DNA from: Evansella tamaricis
Lineage (GTDB): Bacteria; Bacillota; Bacilli; Bacillales; Salisediminibacteriaceae
Length of the DNA stretch: 64,000 nucleotides
Direction of reading: 5' to 3'
NCBI RefSeq assembly: GCF_019042215.1
Contig: NZ_JAHQCS010000035.1
Coordinates: 1-64,000 of the forward strand
The notes below the pieces were generated by a model that saw only the letters and a program-made list of their open reading frames with translations, ran no database searches and had not been told where the DNA came from. Shown one piece after another: positions 17,816-26,202 of this stretch (the stretch's first letter is position 1; every line of letters begins with the position of its first letter). The translations under genes and the position numbers were made by a program.

Positions 17816-17887
17816 TTTTAATACTAATCAAACGACGAAATGCCATGTAATTATTAACCTACGTTCATGTCAAGGGTGGAGTTAATT

Positions 17888-19360
17888 ATGAAGAAGTTAC
17901 TTGGGATTGATATTGGTACATCAAGTGTGAAGACCGTTTTAATAAATGAACACTTAGAACTTCTTTACGATCAAAAAATAGAATATGGTGTGGAAATGCC
18001 GGAGCTTGGTTTTGCAGAACAAGACCCTATCCATTGGTGGGAGTGTGTTTGTCAATCACTAAAAGGAATTCCTACAACCTACAAAGTAAATGCCATCGGT
18101 ATTACGGGGCAGATGCATGGGTTGGTTGCGGTGGACCGCCTCGGTAGACCTATCAGACGAGCGATTATTTGGTCTGATCGAAGGACCGCAAAGGAAGTGA
18201 AAGAAATTCAACAAACTCTTCAAGAGTTAAATTGTAATGACGAATATGGTCCCCTCGATGTAGGCATGCTTCTCCCATCTCTATTATGGTTGAAAAAAAA
18301 CGAGCCACAACTGTTTCAACAGATACATAAAGTCATGTTGCCAAAGGACTTCATTCGGTATCAACTGACAGGGATAATAGCAACGGAACATAGTGATGCT
18401 TGCGCAACTGGTGCATACTCCTTTGCGTTGGCTAATTGGAATGAGTCATTACTTAAAAAGCTGGGGATAAATCCAGCTCTTTTTCCTCCTATCTATCACT
18501 CCCTTGAGCTAGCGGGATATGCACGACAGGATATAACCTCGTCATTTCACGTATTAGATGGTGCTCGTATTATCTATGGCGGCTCCGATCACTCCATGCA
18601 ATTGGTTGGCAATTCCGTCACTTCTCCTGGAACGCTAAATTGTAATATTGGTTCCGGAAGTCAAGTTAGTTTATCTTACGATATGTTGTTATTGGATCCG
18701 TTAGGGAGGCTGACAACATTTTGTCATGCTATCCCTGGGATGTATAACTTTGTCGGAACAAGTTTGAATGGGGGTATTGTTTTACAATGGATTAGAAATT
18801 TGGCTGGGGATAAAGTTACGTTTGAGGAATTGGATCAGTTAGCAGCGGATATTCCTATAGGTAGTGATGGACTTACTTTTCTCCCGTATATTAATGGGGA
18901 GCGAGGGGCACCTGACAAGACAAAGGGAGTAGTTCACGGTTTAACCTTTCATCATACGAAGGGACATTTTATCCGAGGAGCTATGGAAGGAATGATTTAT
19001 TTTCTTCGAGAGCGGATTGAAGTTTTCAAAGAAATTGGCTTGTCATTCCATAAAGTGATTACATCAGGTGGTGGGACGAAGAGTCCTGTATTGCTGCAAA
19101 TACAAGCGGATATTTTTCAAGCGGACATTTACGTTTGTGAAGTAAAGGAGCAAGGAGCCGTTGGTGCTGCCCTTATGGCAGGGGTAGAAGCTAAGATTTT
19201 CCCTTCATTAGCGGTAATAAACAAACTACTAGAAGAAAAGATAGTAAGGGTAGCACAGCCAAATAATTTATCTATTGAGAAGTATAATGAAAGTTTTAAA
19301 GAGTTTAAGACCATACAGAATTACTATTTTTCAACGTTCAATGGAGGGGATGTCAAATGA
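17888..19360 (+). CDS. FGGY-family carbohydrate kinase, xylulokinase-like
   Basis: About 490 aa. The N-terminal ATPase-fold start is KKLLGIDIGTSSVKTV. The ITGQMHGLV motif and WSDRR are characteristic of xylulokinases, and the C-terminal signature region is SGGGTKSPVLLQIQADIF. It would phosphorylate a ketopentose or related sugar released by the other enzymes. The frame opens at ATG 17867, but GGTGGAG precedes ATG 17888, which gives MKKLLGIDIG. Its TGA overlaps the next ATG by four bases, so it is coupled to the GH172 gene. The exact sugar is unproven. Confidence 0.82.
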   Translation: MKKLLGIDIGTSSVKTVLINEHLELLYDQKIEYGVEMPELGFAEQDPIHWWECVCQSLKGIPTTYKVNAIGITGQMHGLVAVDRLGRPIRRAIIWSDRRTAKEVKEIQQTLQELNCNDEYGPLDVGMLLPSLLWLKKNEPQLFQQIHKVMLPKDFIRYQLTGIIATEHSDACATGAYSFALANWNESLLKKLGINPALFPPIYHSLELAGYARQDITSSFHVLDGARIIYGGSDHSMQLVGNSVTSPGTLNCNIGSGSQVSLSYDMLLLDPLGRLTTFCHAIPGMYNFVGTSLNGGIVLQWIRNLAGDKVTFEELDQLAADIPIGSDGLTFLPYINGERGAPDKTKGVVHGLTFHHTKGHFIRGAMEGMIYFLRERIEVFKEIGLSFHKVITSGGGTKSPVLLQIQADIFQADIYVCEVKEQGAVGAALMAGVEAKIFPSLAVINKLLEEKIVRVAQPNNLSIEKYNESFKEFKTIQNYYFSTFNGGDVK

Positions 19361-20472
19361 GTGTAATGGATAATTTACCGTTCGATTTAGGGGGAATAAC
19401 CCGACAAATATCTCCTGAGAATCCTACAGGGGAAAAGGGAAAGGCTTGTCTTTGGGACCCAGACCCGACAGATCCATTTTTGGAACATAGCGGCCCTGCC
19501 TTAGACCTTGGTAGGGGTAACAAGGTAAGACCGTTCATTAGCATTAAATCGGGAGAAACAGCGGTACTAGCTGATATTAAAGGGATGGGTGTCATTAATT
19601 ACTTTTTTATTACTAGCAGTTTAGAAAACTATAGCGAACTTGTTTTACGAATATACTGGGATGATGAACCGAATCCTTCGGTAGAATGCCCGTTAGGTGC
19701 TTTTTTTGCCATGGGGCATGATTATGCTCCTCATCTTGTCAACTCCATTCCAGTTGTTGTGGCACCTAAGAAGGGATGTAATTGCTATTGGCAGATGCCT
19801 TTTCGAAAGGGAGCTAGATTTACGTTGGAAAATGAAGGACCAGTGGATGCCTTTATTGTAGCTTATAAAATTCAATATAAGCTAAAGCATATACCTGAAG
19901 ATGTGGGCTATTTCCATGCACAGTACCGACGAAGTGTGACTAGTACGGAGGACCCTAATTATACTATTGTTGATGGAATTGCAGGTAAAGGAAACTATGT
20001 TGGAACTTATTTAGCTTGGAATGCCCTGTCTAGTAACTGGTGGGGGGAAGGGGAAGTGAAGTTTTATTTGGATGGTGATGAGGAATTCCCTACAATGTCC
20101 GATACGGGAGCAGAAGATTATTTTGGTGGGGCCTGGGGTTTTTCCAACATGGATACTTCTGATAATGAGACTTTCCAAAATAATGAACAAGCCTTTAACT
20201 ATCCTTATGTAGGTATGCCACTTGCGAAGATAATTAATGACCGGGCACCGCGAAAATTTAGTCTATACCGCTGGCATTTGTTAGATGCGATAGGTTTTGA
20301 AAAGGACTTAAAGGTGACGGTACAGACGCTAGGTTGGTACCCTAATTTTCCCCATTATAAGCGATACAAGCCACTCAGTGATGACATCGCATCCGTGGCT
20401 TATTGGTACCAAACGGAACCACATCAGCCATTTCCGAAACTACCAGATTTCAAAGCAAGGTGGGACCGATAA
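19357..20472 (+). CDS. GH172 (DUF2961) glycoside hydrolase
   Basis: 371 aa with the DUF2961 hallmark DTGAEDYFGGAWGF near residue 250 and the N-terminal block ENPTGEKGKACL. DUF2961 is now glycoside hydrolase family 172. It includes difructose-dianhydride-I hydrolase/synthase and other alpha-fructofuranosidases or arabinofuranosidases. Catalytic Glu candidates lie in TGAEDYF. There is no signal peptide, so it acts on an imported substrate. It overlaps the FGGY kinase stop. With a fructokinase relic and a GH32 enzyme downstream, an alpha-fructoside or fructose dianhydride is the favoured substrate, by inference. Confidence 0.8.
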   Translation: MSVMDNLPFDLGGITRQISPENPTGEKGKACLWDPDPTDPFLEHSGPALDLGRGNKVRPFISIKSGETAVLADIKGMGVINYFFITSSLENYSELVLRIYWDDEPNPSVECPLGAFFAMGHDYAPHLVNSIPVVVAPKKGCNCYWQMPFRKGARFTLENEGPVDAFIVAYKIQYKLKHIPEDVGYFHAQYRRSVTSTEDPNYTIVDGIAGKGNYVGTYLAWNALSSNWWGEGEVKFYLDGDEEFPTMSDTGAEDYFGGAWGFSNMDTSDNETFQNNEQAFNYPYVGMPLAKIINDRAPRKFSLYRWHLLDAIGFEKDLKVTVQTLGWYPNFPHYKRYKPLSDDIASVAYWYQTEPHQPFPKLPDFKARWDR

Positions 20473-20630
20473 GGGAAAATTACTGTGTAGGTTGTGTGGT
20501 TTTTTATTGGAAGGAGTAGTGTAAGAGGCTCTAATTTAGCCAATATGCAGTTGGTATGTGGTTGAGTGTTTTGTTACTTTAAATGTTTTTAGCAAAACAC
20601 GCTGACGGTTGGAAAGTGGGGAGAGGTCAT

Positions 20631-21606
20631 ATGAAAGAAGGTATTTTGTGTTTAGGAGAAGCTTTGATCGATTTCATTTCATAGATATTAACAATGAAAT
20701 ATATCAGAAGTTTGCAGGAGGTGCTCCAGCAAATGTTGCTGTAGGCATACCAAACTAGGGGGGCATGTATCTTTTGTTGGCATGGTTGGTGAAGACTCAC
20801 TAGGCCTCTATTTAAAAAGACACTAGAGGGTTATGGTGTTGACACGAGCTTTATGATAGTTTCAAAAAACAATCGGACCGGGATTGTCATTGTCACATTA
20901 GATAAAGAGGGGGAGCGGAGCTTTGAATTCTTCAACCAACTATGTGCGGACCGCTTTCTTGATGTTAGTGACATCATTTCCGTTCCCTTTCATCAGTATA
21001 AAATCTTTCATTTTGGTTCCATTAGTTTAAAGGAACCTTCCGAATCCGCTACTCGAAAAGCTCTCGAGCTTGCGAAAAATAACGGTTTGTTGACCTCATT
21101 TGACCCAAACATAAGGCAATCCCTATGGAAGGATACCAATAATGCTAGTTCTAAAATTCTTTCATTGTTATCTCAAGTAGATGTATTGAAGGTCTCTCAT
21201 GAAGAATTGGTCCTCCTTACAAAGGAAGAGGAGGTTCAAGCCGGGGTGGAAAAGCTTAAGAAGTACAACATCCCACTCGTCATAGTTACTACAGGGGCTG
21301 GAGGAAGCTATTTGCGATGGCAAAGAGAGCAATATCGGTCCCTGCACCATGTTTCCGGCACTTAAGGTCGATGTAGTAGATACAACTGGTGCTGGAGACG
21401 CATTTGTATCAGGTGTATTATATCAGTTATCGAAACAAGAGAGGTCGTTTACGGATCTGAGTTTTGATGAAATGAAGGAATTGCTAGAATTTGCTGCGAT
21501 TTCAGGTGGATTAGCAACGACTAAAAAAGGAGCAATGACGGCATTACCTGCTATAGACGATATTCATAGAGTTAGGGAAGAATGTAGGGATGGGAATAGG
21601 AGATAG
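20631..21606 (+). pseudogene. PfkB-family fructokinase, multiply frameshifted
   Basis: From ATG 20631 one reads KEGILCLGEALIDFIS. After a shift comes NNEIYQKFAGGAPANVAVG, then GGHVSFVGMVGEDSLG and GYGVDTSF. The two longest open pieces are 20853-21365 and 21349-21606. The last carries DTTGAGDAFVSG, the catalytic Asp and anion-hole motif of PfkB kinases. At least four frame changes divide the gene. This was a fructokinase of normal length (about 320 aa) serving the GH32 and GH172 products. It is now inactive, so phosphorylation must come from elsewhere. Confidence 0.88.
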
Positions 21607-21623
21607 ATAAAGGATGGATGGTT

Positions 21624-23156
21624 ATGGATCATGATAAGATGGTTGTGAAACATAATGAGATGGTAGATAAAGCCAACAAGGTAATTCAGGAAAAATCGTC
21701 AGAGGTACTGAAATCAGAATATCGCCTTCACTACCATATGATGGCACCGGCAGGTTGGATGAACGACCCAAACGGACTTATTCAGTATAAAGGGGAATAC
21801 CACATGTTCTATCAACATTATCCCTTTGGCCCTCATTGGGGTCCCATGCATTGGGGACATGCGAAGAGTAAAGATTTGGTTCACTGGGAGCACCTGCCGG
21901 TAGCACTTGCACCATCAGAACCTTATGATTATGGTGATGTGAAGGGCCATGGTTGTTTTTCTGGAAGTGCAGTCGTTGATGGGGAGAAATTAGTTTTAAT
22001 TTATACAGGTCATGTAGATAAACGGCATCCTATAGAAGTGCAATGTATTGCAGAAAGCACCGACGGTCTTACCTTTAAAAAATACCAACATAACCCTGTT
22101 ATTGCCGCTGGTGATATTCCAAAGGAGGCGTCAAAGGATTTTAGGGATCCTAAAGTTTGGATATATGATGGTAAATGGTACATGGTCGTGGGTACAAGTA
22201 AGAATGGAAAAGGAAAGATTGTTTTATATAATTCGGAGGACCTGAAACATTGGGAGTATAAGGGGGTCGCTGCGGAGAGTGATGGATCGCAAGGGGATAT
22301 GTGGGAATGCCCTGATTTATTCCCCATTAGTGACCAGCATGTTCTCATTGTTTCTCCCATGAATATGAGTGGGAAAAAATTCTCGAATCCAATTTATATG
22401 ATAGGTTATATGAATTATAAGCATGGTCTGTTTACACGTGGAGCCTCAGGCATATTGGATTATGGTCCAGATTTCTATGCACCTCAAACGTTTATTGATG
22501 ATAATGGAAGACGAATAATGTTCGGCTGGATGGACAATTGGACCTCTAAGATATGGCCATCGGAGGCACATGGATGGGCTGGTGCCATGACGGTTCCGCG
22601 AGAATTGGTGTTAGAAGGTAATGTTCTCAAGCAAAAGCCAGTTGATGAGTTGAAAGCTTTGCGTGGAGACCATGTGAAGCTGGAACCCTTTATTTTTTCG
22701 AAAGAATATGATCTGGATGGAATTGATGGAGAGAAGGGCGAGAAGATTGGGTTGGTCGATTGCAATTCAGAACTGGTGGTTGAAGTTGATTTGGATAAAA
22801 CAGAGGCTTCTGTGTTTGGGTTACATTTAAGAGTGTCAGAGGATGGAAAAGAAAGAACGGAGGTCTTGGTGGATCTTCTGCAACAGGAAATAAGGGTGGA
22901 CCGAAACAATGCTGGTGTTGGTCCAAAAGGTGTTAGTAAAGCACCTTTAACGGTGATGGAAAATCGTAATATGGTGAAACTTCACCTATTGATGGATACT
23001 ACATCTCTTGAATTGTTTATAAATGATGGTGAAACTGTAATTACTAATCGGATTTACACAAATCATAAAAGTGCTGAGTTTAGATTAGTTTCTGAGGGTG
23101 GAAAGGTTTCGGTTAATCGTTTTGACTGGTGGAAACTGAAGTGTGTATTTGTTTAG
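21624..23156 (+). CDS. GH32 beta-fructofuranosidase / sucrose-6-phosphate hydrolase
   Basis: About 510 aa. It has the three GH32 acidic motifs: WMNDPNGL (nucleophile Asp), FRDPKVW (transition-state Asp) and WECPDLF (acid/base Glu). These are followed by the C-terminal beta-sandwich. No signal peptide is present, so it is cytoplasmic. ATG 21618 lies too close to AAAGGAT, so ATG 21624 is preferred. It hydrolyses terminal beta-fructosides such as sucrose or short fructans. The start is 17 bp after the broken fructokinase, so they were one operon. Confidence 0.9.
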   Translation: MDHDKMVVKHNEMVDKANKVIQEKSSEVLKSEYRLHYHMMAPAGWMNDPNGLIQYKGEYHMFYQHYPFGPHWGPMHWGHAKSKDLVHWEHLPVALAPSEPYDYGDVKGHGCFSGSAVVDGEKLVLIYTGHVDKRHPIEVQCIAESTDGLTFKKYQHNPVIAAGDIPKEASKDFRDPKVWIYDGKWYMVVGTSKNGKGKIVLYNSEDLKHWEYKGVAAESDGSQGDMWECPDLFPISDQHVLIVSPMNMSGKKFSNPIYMIGYMNYKHGLFTRGASGILDYGPDFYAPQTFIDDNGRRIMFGWMDNWTSKIWPSEAHGWAGAMTVPRELVLEGNVLKQKPVDELKALRGDHVKLEPFIFSKEYDLDGIDGEKGEKIGLVDCNSELVVEVDLDKTEASVFGLHLRVSEDGKERTEVLVDLLQQEIRVDRNNAGVGPKGVSKAPLTVMENRNMVKLHLLMDTTSLELFINDGETVITNRIYTNHKSAEFRLVSEGGKVSVNRFDWWKLKCVFV

Positions 23157-23199
23157 CGGGGCAAAGGGACTATAGATACCGCTGAAAAAAGGTAAAAGG

Positions 23200-23530
23200 G
23201 GAGATGTTCATCACGTTTTTCCTAAGAAGTATTTACAGGTCAATGGTTATAATAACAGAAGGCTGTATAATCAAATAGCTAACTATGCTTATACTGAACA
23301 GGTGGTAAACTTAGTTGGTCAAAGCGCAAGCACCTGGTGAATATATGGATAAGGTAAAAGCTCAAGTAAATGGGGAACAATTAAGAATTGGTGAAATAGA
23401 TAGTTGGGAAGCCCTTCTAGAAAACCTTAAGATGAACTGTATACCCAGATCCATTTTTGAAATGGATTCAGGTGATTATGACACTTTCCTAGAAGAGAGG
23501 CGTAGGTTAATCGCTGAGAAAATTTCGTAA
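23200..23530 (+). pseudogene. 3' relic of a GmrSD-like (DUF262/DUF1524) nuclease gene
   Basis: Translation from 23200 gives GDVHHVFPKKYLQVNG and then RRLYNQIANYAYTEQVVNL. This is the HHxFPK HNH-like active site and following helix of DUF1524. A one-base shift near 23325 joins it to QAPGEYMDKVKAQVNGEQ to a stop at 23530. Everything upstream (DUF262) is missing because the GH32 gene ends 44 bp earlier. This is a leftover of a type IV-like restriction gene cut by the arrival of the catabolic cluster or by deletion. Confidence 0.75.
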
Positions 23531-23587
23531 TTACTATAATCGACTTTGATGGTTTATACAATAGATTCCCATATAGTCCTATGAATT

Positions 23588-23622
23588 CAAAAACAGCCAC
23601 AAGTAAAAAGGTGGCTGTTTTT
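23588..23622. terminator. Bidirectional terminator
   Basis: AAAACAGCCAC pairs with GTGGCTGTTTT around AAGTAAAAAG. A and T tracts on both sides serve the convergent XRE gene on the minus strand and the relic on the plus strand. Confidence 0.8.
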
Positions 23623-23645
23623 GTCCTATTTTTATCACTAAGTCT

Positions 23646-24797
23646 TTATTCATTAAATGTTATTAATGTTAAAACTTTTCCAATCTCGGGTTTATAAGTT
23701 GACTGTTCATATACCGTTTCGTTTTCATGGGCATCTAGTACCCAACATGATGCCGGTACTTCTCCTTCTCTAACCTCTTTTACAACGGGAGGCATGGTAA
23801 AGAAGGTGGCAGCTATACTCCTCTTATCAACTTCAGAAGAAACCAGAGGACGTCTACCTTGATAATTTTTAATTACTTTAAAATCTTTTGATTGTACAAC
23901 TGCATATTTGTCTTCTGCAAAATCAACTAACTGATTTAATAGGGCGAACAGTGATACCTTATATTTATTACCAGCTAGTTCTTTCAACGTTTCTATAGTT
24001 GCTGTTTGCAAAACAAAATCTTTTTGCAATTCTTTAGAAGGCATAATAATACTTGCAGCAAATTCATGGGCTTCCATTTCTTCAACTTCTTCCGTCAAAA
24101 GGGTTGAAGTCCCTATTGGTACCTCATCTAGATTATCTCCCTTAATATCTAAGTTTTTATCCTCATTCTTATTGTACTTTCTAATTGTGTAACTGGACTT
24201 TAAGTGCCAAGGTAAGATGTAATGTCCGATTAAGGTGGCAAAAGTGAATTTTTTCCTTGTTTCTAATTGACGATTATCTAGTAATATTACAGGATGATCA
24301 CCTTGAATTAAAATTCCTTCTCCTTCTGCTAAATTATCTTCTATTATTCTTAACCCTAATTTTGCTGCTATCTTATATAGGTCAATTGGTAATTCTTTGT
24401 AAAATTCTTCCTCTAACAAATTATTCGCATAGTCAGTTGGAGTTTCAAATACTCTATCGATTTTAGTTTTTTTTCCAGTTGCCAAAAATGTAGCATAATC
24501 TAATAATTTCTCCTTATCATTTGATGGTAGGGAGTGAATTACTTTTAAAATAACTCGCTCCAAACTATTAATTGGAAGTTCTGTTTGATTTTTGTCAATT
24601 CCAGAAACAAGATATTCTGTATTTACTTCCAAGGCGAAAGACAGTTTTCTTAACGCTTCATAGGATGGTTTTCTTGCTCCAGACTCGTATTGACTAATTG
24701 CTGGTGGCTTCAAGCCAACTTTCTTTGCTAAATCAGCCTGGGATAAATTTAATTCTTTTCTTCTATTTTTAATTCTTTCATTAATGCTATCTGACAT
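23646..24797 (-). CDS. XRE regulator with degenerate ImmA/IrrE-like peptidase domain
   Basis: 383 aa from ATG 24797; a GTG one codon earlier is less likely. Residues 7-60 form an XRE helix-turn-helix (LSQADLAKKVGLKPPAISQYESG). The second half follows the ImmA/IrrE pattern, but where HELGH is expected it reads TLIGHY, so the first metal-ligand His and the catalytic Glu are gone. The third-ligand helix EMEAHEFAASIIMP is kept. It is divergent from sbcDC, and two palindromes lie between the promoters. It is likely a repressor of both, with the peptidase fold used as a sensor. Loss of catalysis is read directly; the regulatory role is inferred. Confidence 0.78.
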   Translation of the reverse strand: MSDSINERIKNRRKELNLSQADLAKKVGLKPPAISQYESGARKPSYEALRKLSFALEVNTEYLVSGIDKNQTELPINSLERVILKVIHSLPSNDKEKLLDYATFLATGKKTKIDRVFETPTDYANNLLEEEFYKELPIDLYKIAAKLGLRIIEDNLAEGEGILIQGDHPVILLDNRQLETRKKFTFATLIGHYILPWHLKSSYTIRKYNKNEDKNLDIKGDNLDEVPIGTSTLLTEEVEEMEAHEFAASIIMPSKELQKDFVLQTATIETLKELAGNKYKVSLFALLNQLVDFAEDKYAVVQSKDFKVIKNYQGRRPLVSSEVDKRSIAATFFTMPPVVKEVREGEVPASCWVLDAHENETVYEQSTYKPEIGKVLTLITFNE

Positions 24798-24823
24798 CAC
24801 TCTAATTCACCTCATAACAAAAT

Positions 24824-24893
24824 GTTAATTAGATATTAACATAATGTAAAAACCGTTGACAACTATTATAACAGTTGTTAATATTGTATTAAC
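24824..24893. promoter_or_regulatory. Twin palindromic operators and overlapping divergent promoters
   Basis: Two 17-bp palindromes of identical design, GTTAAT-N5-ATTAAC, lie at 24824-24840 and 24877-24893. The plus-strand promoter TTGACA (24856-24861), 17 bp, TAATAT (24879-24884) points to sbcD. The minus-strand promoter GTTAAT (24893-24888), 17 bp, TATAAT (24870-24865) points to the XRE gene. The second palindrome covers parts of both promoters, and the first lies downstream of the XRE promoter. One regulator could therefore shut both directions. Confidence 0.75.
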
Positions 24894-24986
24894 TTAAAGT
24901 TATGGTAATTAAAAGGAAATCTGAAATGCAGTATTAAAATATTCTATAAATCTACTGATATATTGAAAAAATGGAGGGGATGGACA

Positions 24987-26183
24987 ATGAAGTTTTTTCA
25001 CACTGCTGATTGGCATTTAGGAAAGCTTGTGCAAGGGGTGTATATGACGGAGGATCAGAGCTATGTACTTGAGGAATTCGTCAAGGCTGTAGAAGAGGAA
25101 AAGCCAGATGCCGTAATTATTGCTGGGGATTTGTACGACCGGGGAGTGCCTCCTACCGAAGCAGTTAATCTTCTAGATGATGTACTAGAAAAAATCGTCC
25201 TTAAACTAAACACACCTTTGATAGCGGTTGCAGGAAATCATGACAGTCCTAGTCGTCTACATTTTGCAAGCAAAATCATGAAATCTAAGGGTTATCACGT
25301 TGTTGGGCAGATGTCTAGTAGATTAGACCCGGTTGTTTTAAAAGATGAGCATGGGGAAGTCCATTTCCACCTTGTACCATATGCAGATCCAAGCATGGTT
25401 AGACATGCATTTGGAGATGAAGAAATACGGTCCCATAATGATGCTATGAAAAAAATTACGGATGAATTAAAAAACAAGATGGACCCAAATGTACGTCATG
25501 TATTTGTTGGACATGCTTTTGTAACACCTCATGGGGAAGAAAAAGATAATACAAGTGATTCAGAACGCCTTTTAGCGATTGGTGGGGCAGAGCATGTGGA
25601 TGCTAAACTTTTTACAGCCTTTCATTACACAGCTTTAGGGCATTTGCACCAAGCCCATCACGTACTTAATGAAACAATCCAATACGCTGGCTCACCTTTA
25701 AAATATTCTATTTCAGAAGAACATCATAAAAAAGGTTTTTATATTGTTGAGTTAGACGGAAGTGGGAAGGTCGAGCTTGAAAAACGATTATTGACTCCAA
25801 GACGTGACTTAAGAACAGTGGAAGCAACGATGGAAGAAATACTGAAACACCCTAAAAATGATGATTATGTATTTGTTCGCCTGTTAGATGATACGCCTGT
25901 CCTATCTCCTATGGAAAAAGTACGCTCTGTATATCCTAATGCCATGCACGTGGAACGGAAAATACAAATCCATTCTATCGATGGAGATGTTACTAGTGAG
26001 CGAATGGAACGGAACAAAATGGATGAATTATCCCTTTTTAAAGCTTTTTATCAAGAAGTAAAAGGAACGGCAGTATCTGAGGAAACGGAAACTATTTTTA
26101 AAGAAATTTTGCAAGAGTTTTTAAGTCATGAGAGTGAACAACCACAAGAACTAGGAAAAGAGAAAGCTACTGTAAAAAATTAG
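24987..26183 (+). CDS. sbcD: SbcD, Mre11-like nuclease
   Basis: 398 aa. All phosphodiesterase motifs are present: ADWHLGK (D8 and H10), GDLYDRG, GNHDSPSR, VGHAFV and GHLHQAH. ATG 24987 follows GGAGGGG; a TTG further upstream would add eight residues without a ribosome binding site. With SbcC it forms the Mre11-Rad50 type complex that cuts hairpins and blocked or protein-bound DNA ends. The gene lies behind a regulated promoter in a defence island, unlike a plain housekeeping copy. Confidence 0.93.
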   Translation: MKFFHTADWHLGKLVQGVYMTEDQSYVLEEFVKAVEEEKPDAVIIAGDLYDRGVPPTEAVNLLDDVLEKIVLKLNTPLIAVAGNHDSPSRLHFASKIMKSKGYHVVGQMSSRLDPVVLKDEHGEVHFHLVPYADPSMVRHAFGDEEIRSHNDAMKKITDELKNKMDPNVRHVFVGHAFVTPHGEEKDNTSDSERLLAIGGAEHVDAKLFTAFHYTALGHLHQAHHVLNETIQYAGSPLKYSISEEHHKKGFYIVELDGSGKVELEKRLLTPRRDLRTVEATMEEILKHPKNDDYVFVRLLDDTPVLSPMEKVRSVYPNAMHVERKIQIHSIDGDVTSERMERNKMDELSLFKAFYQEVKGTAVSEETETIFKEILQEFLSHESEQPQELGKEKATVKN

Positions 26184-26202
26184 GCGAGGGGAGTGAAGAA
26201 TA

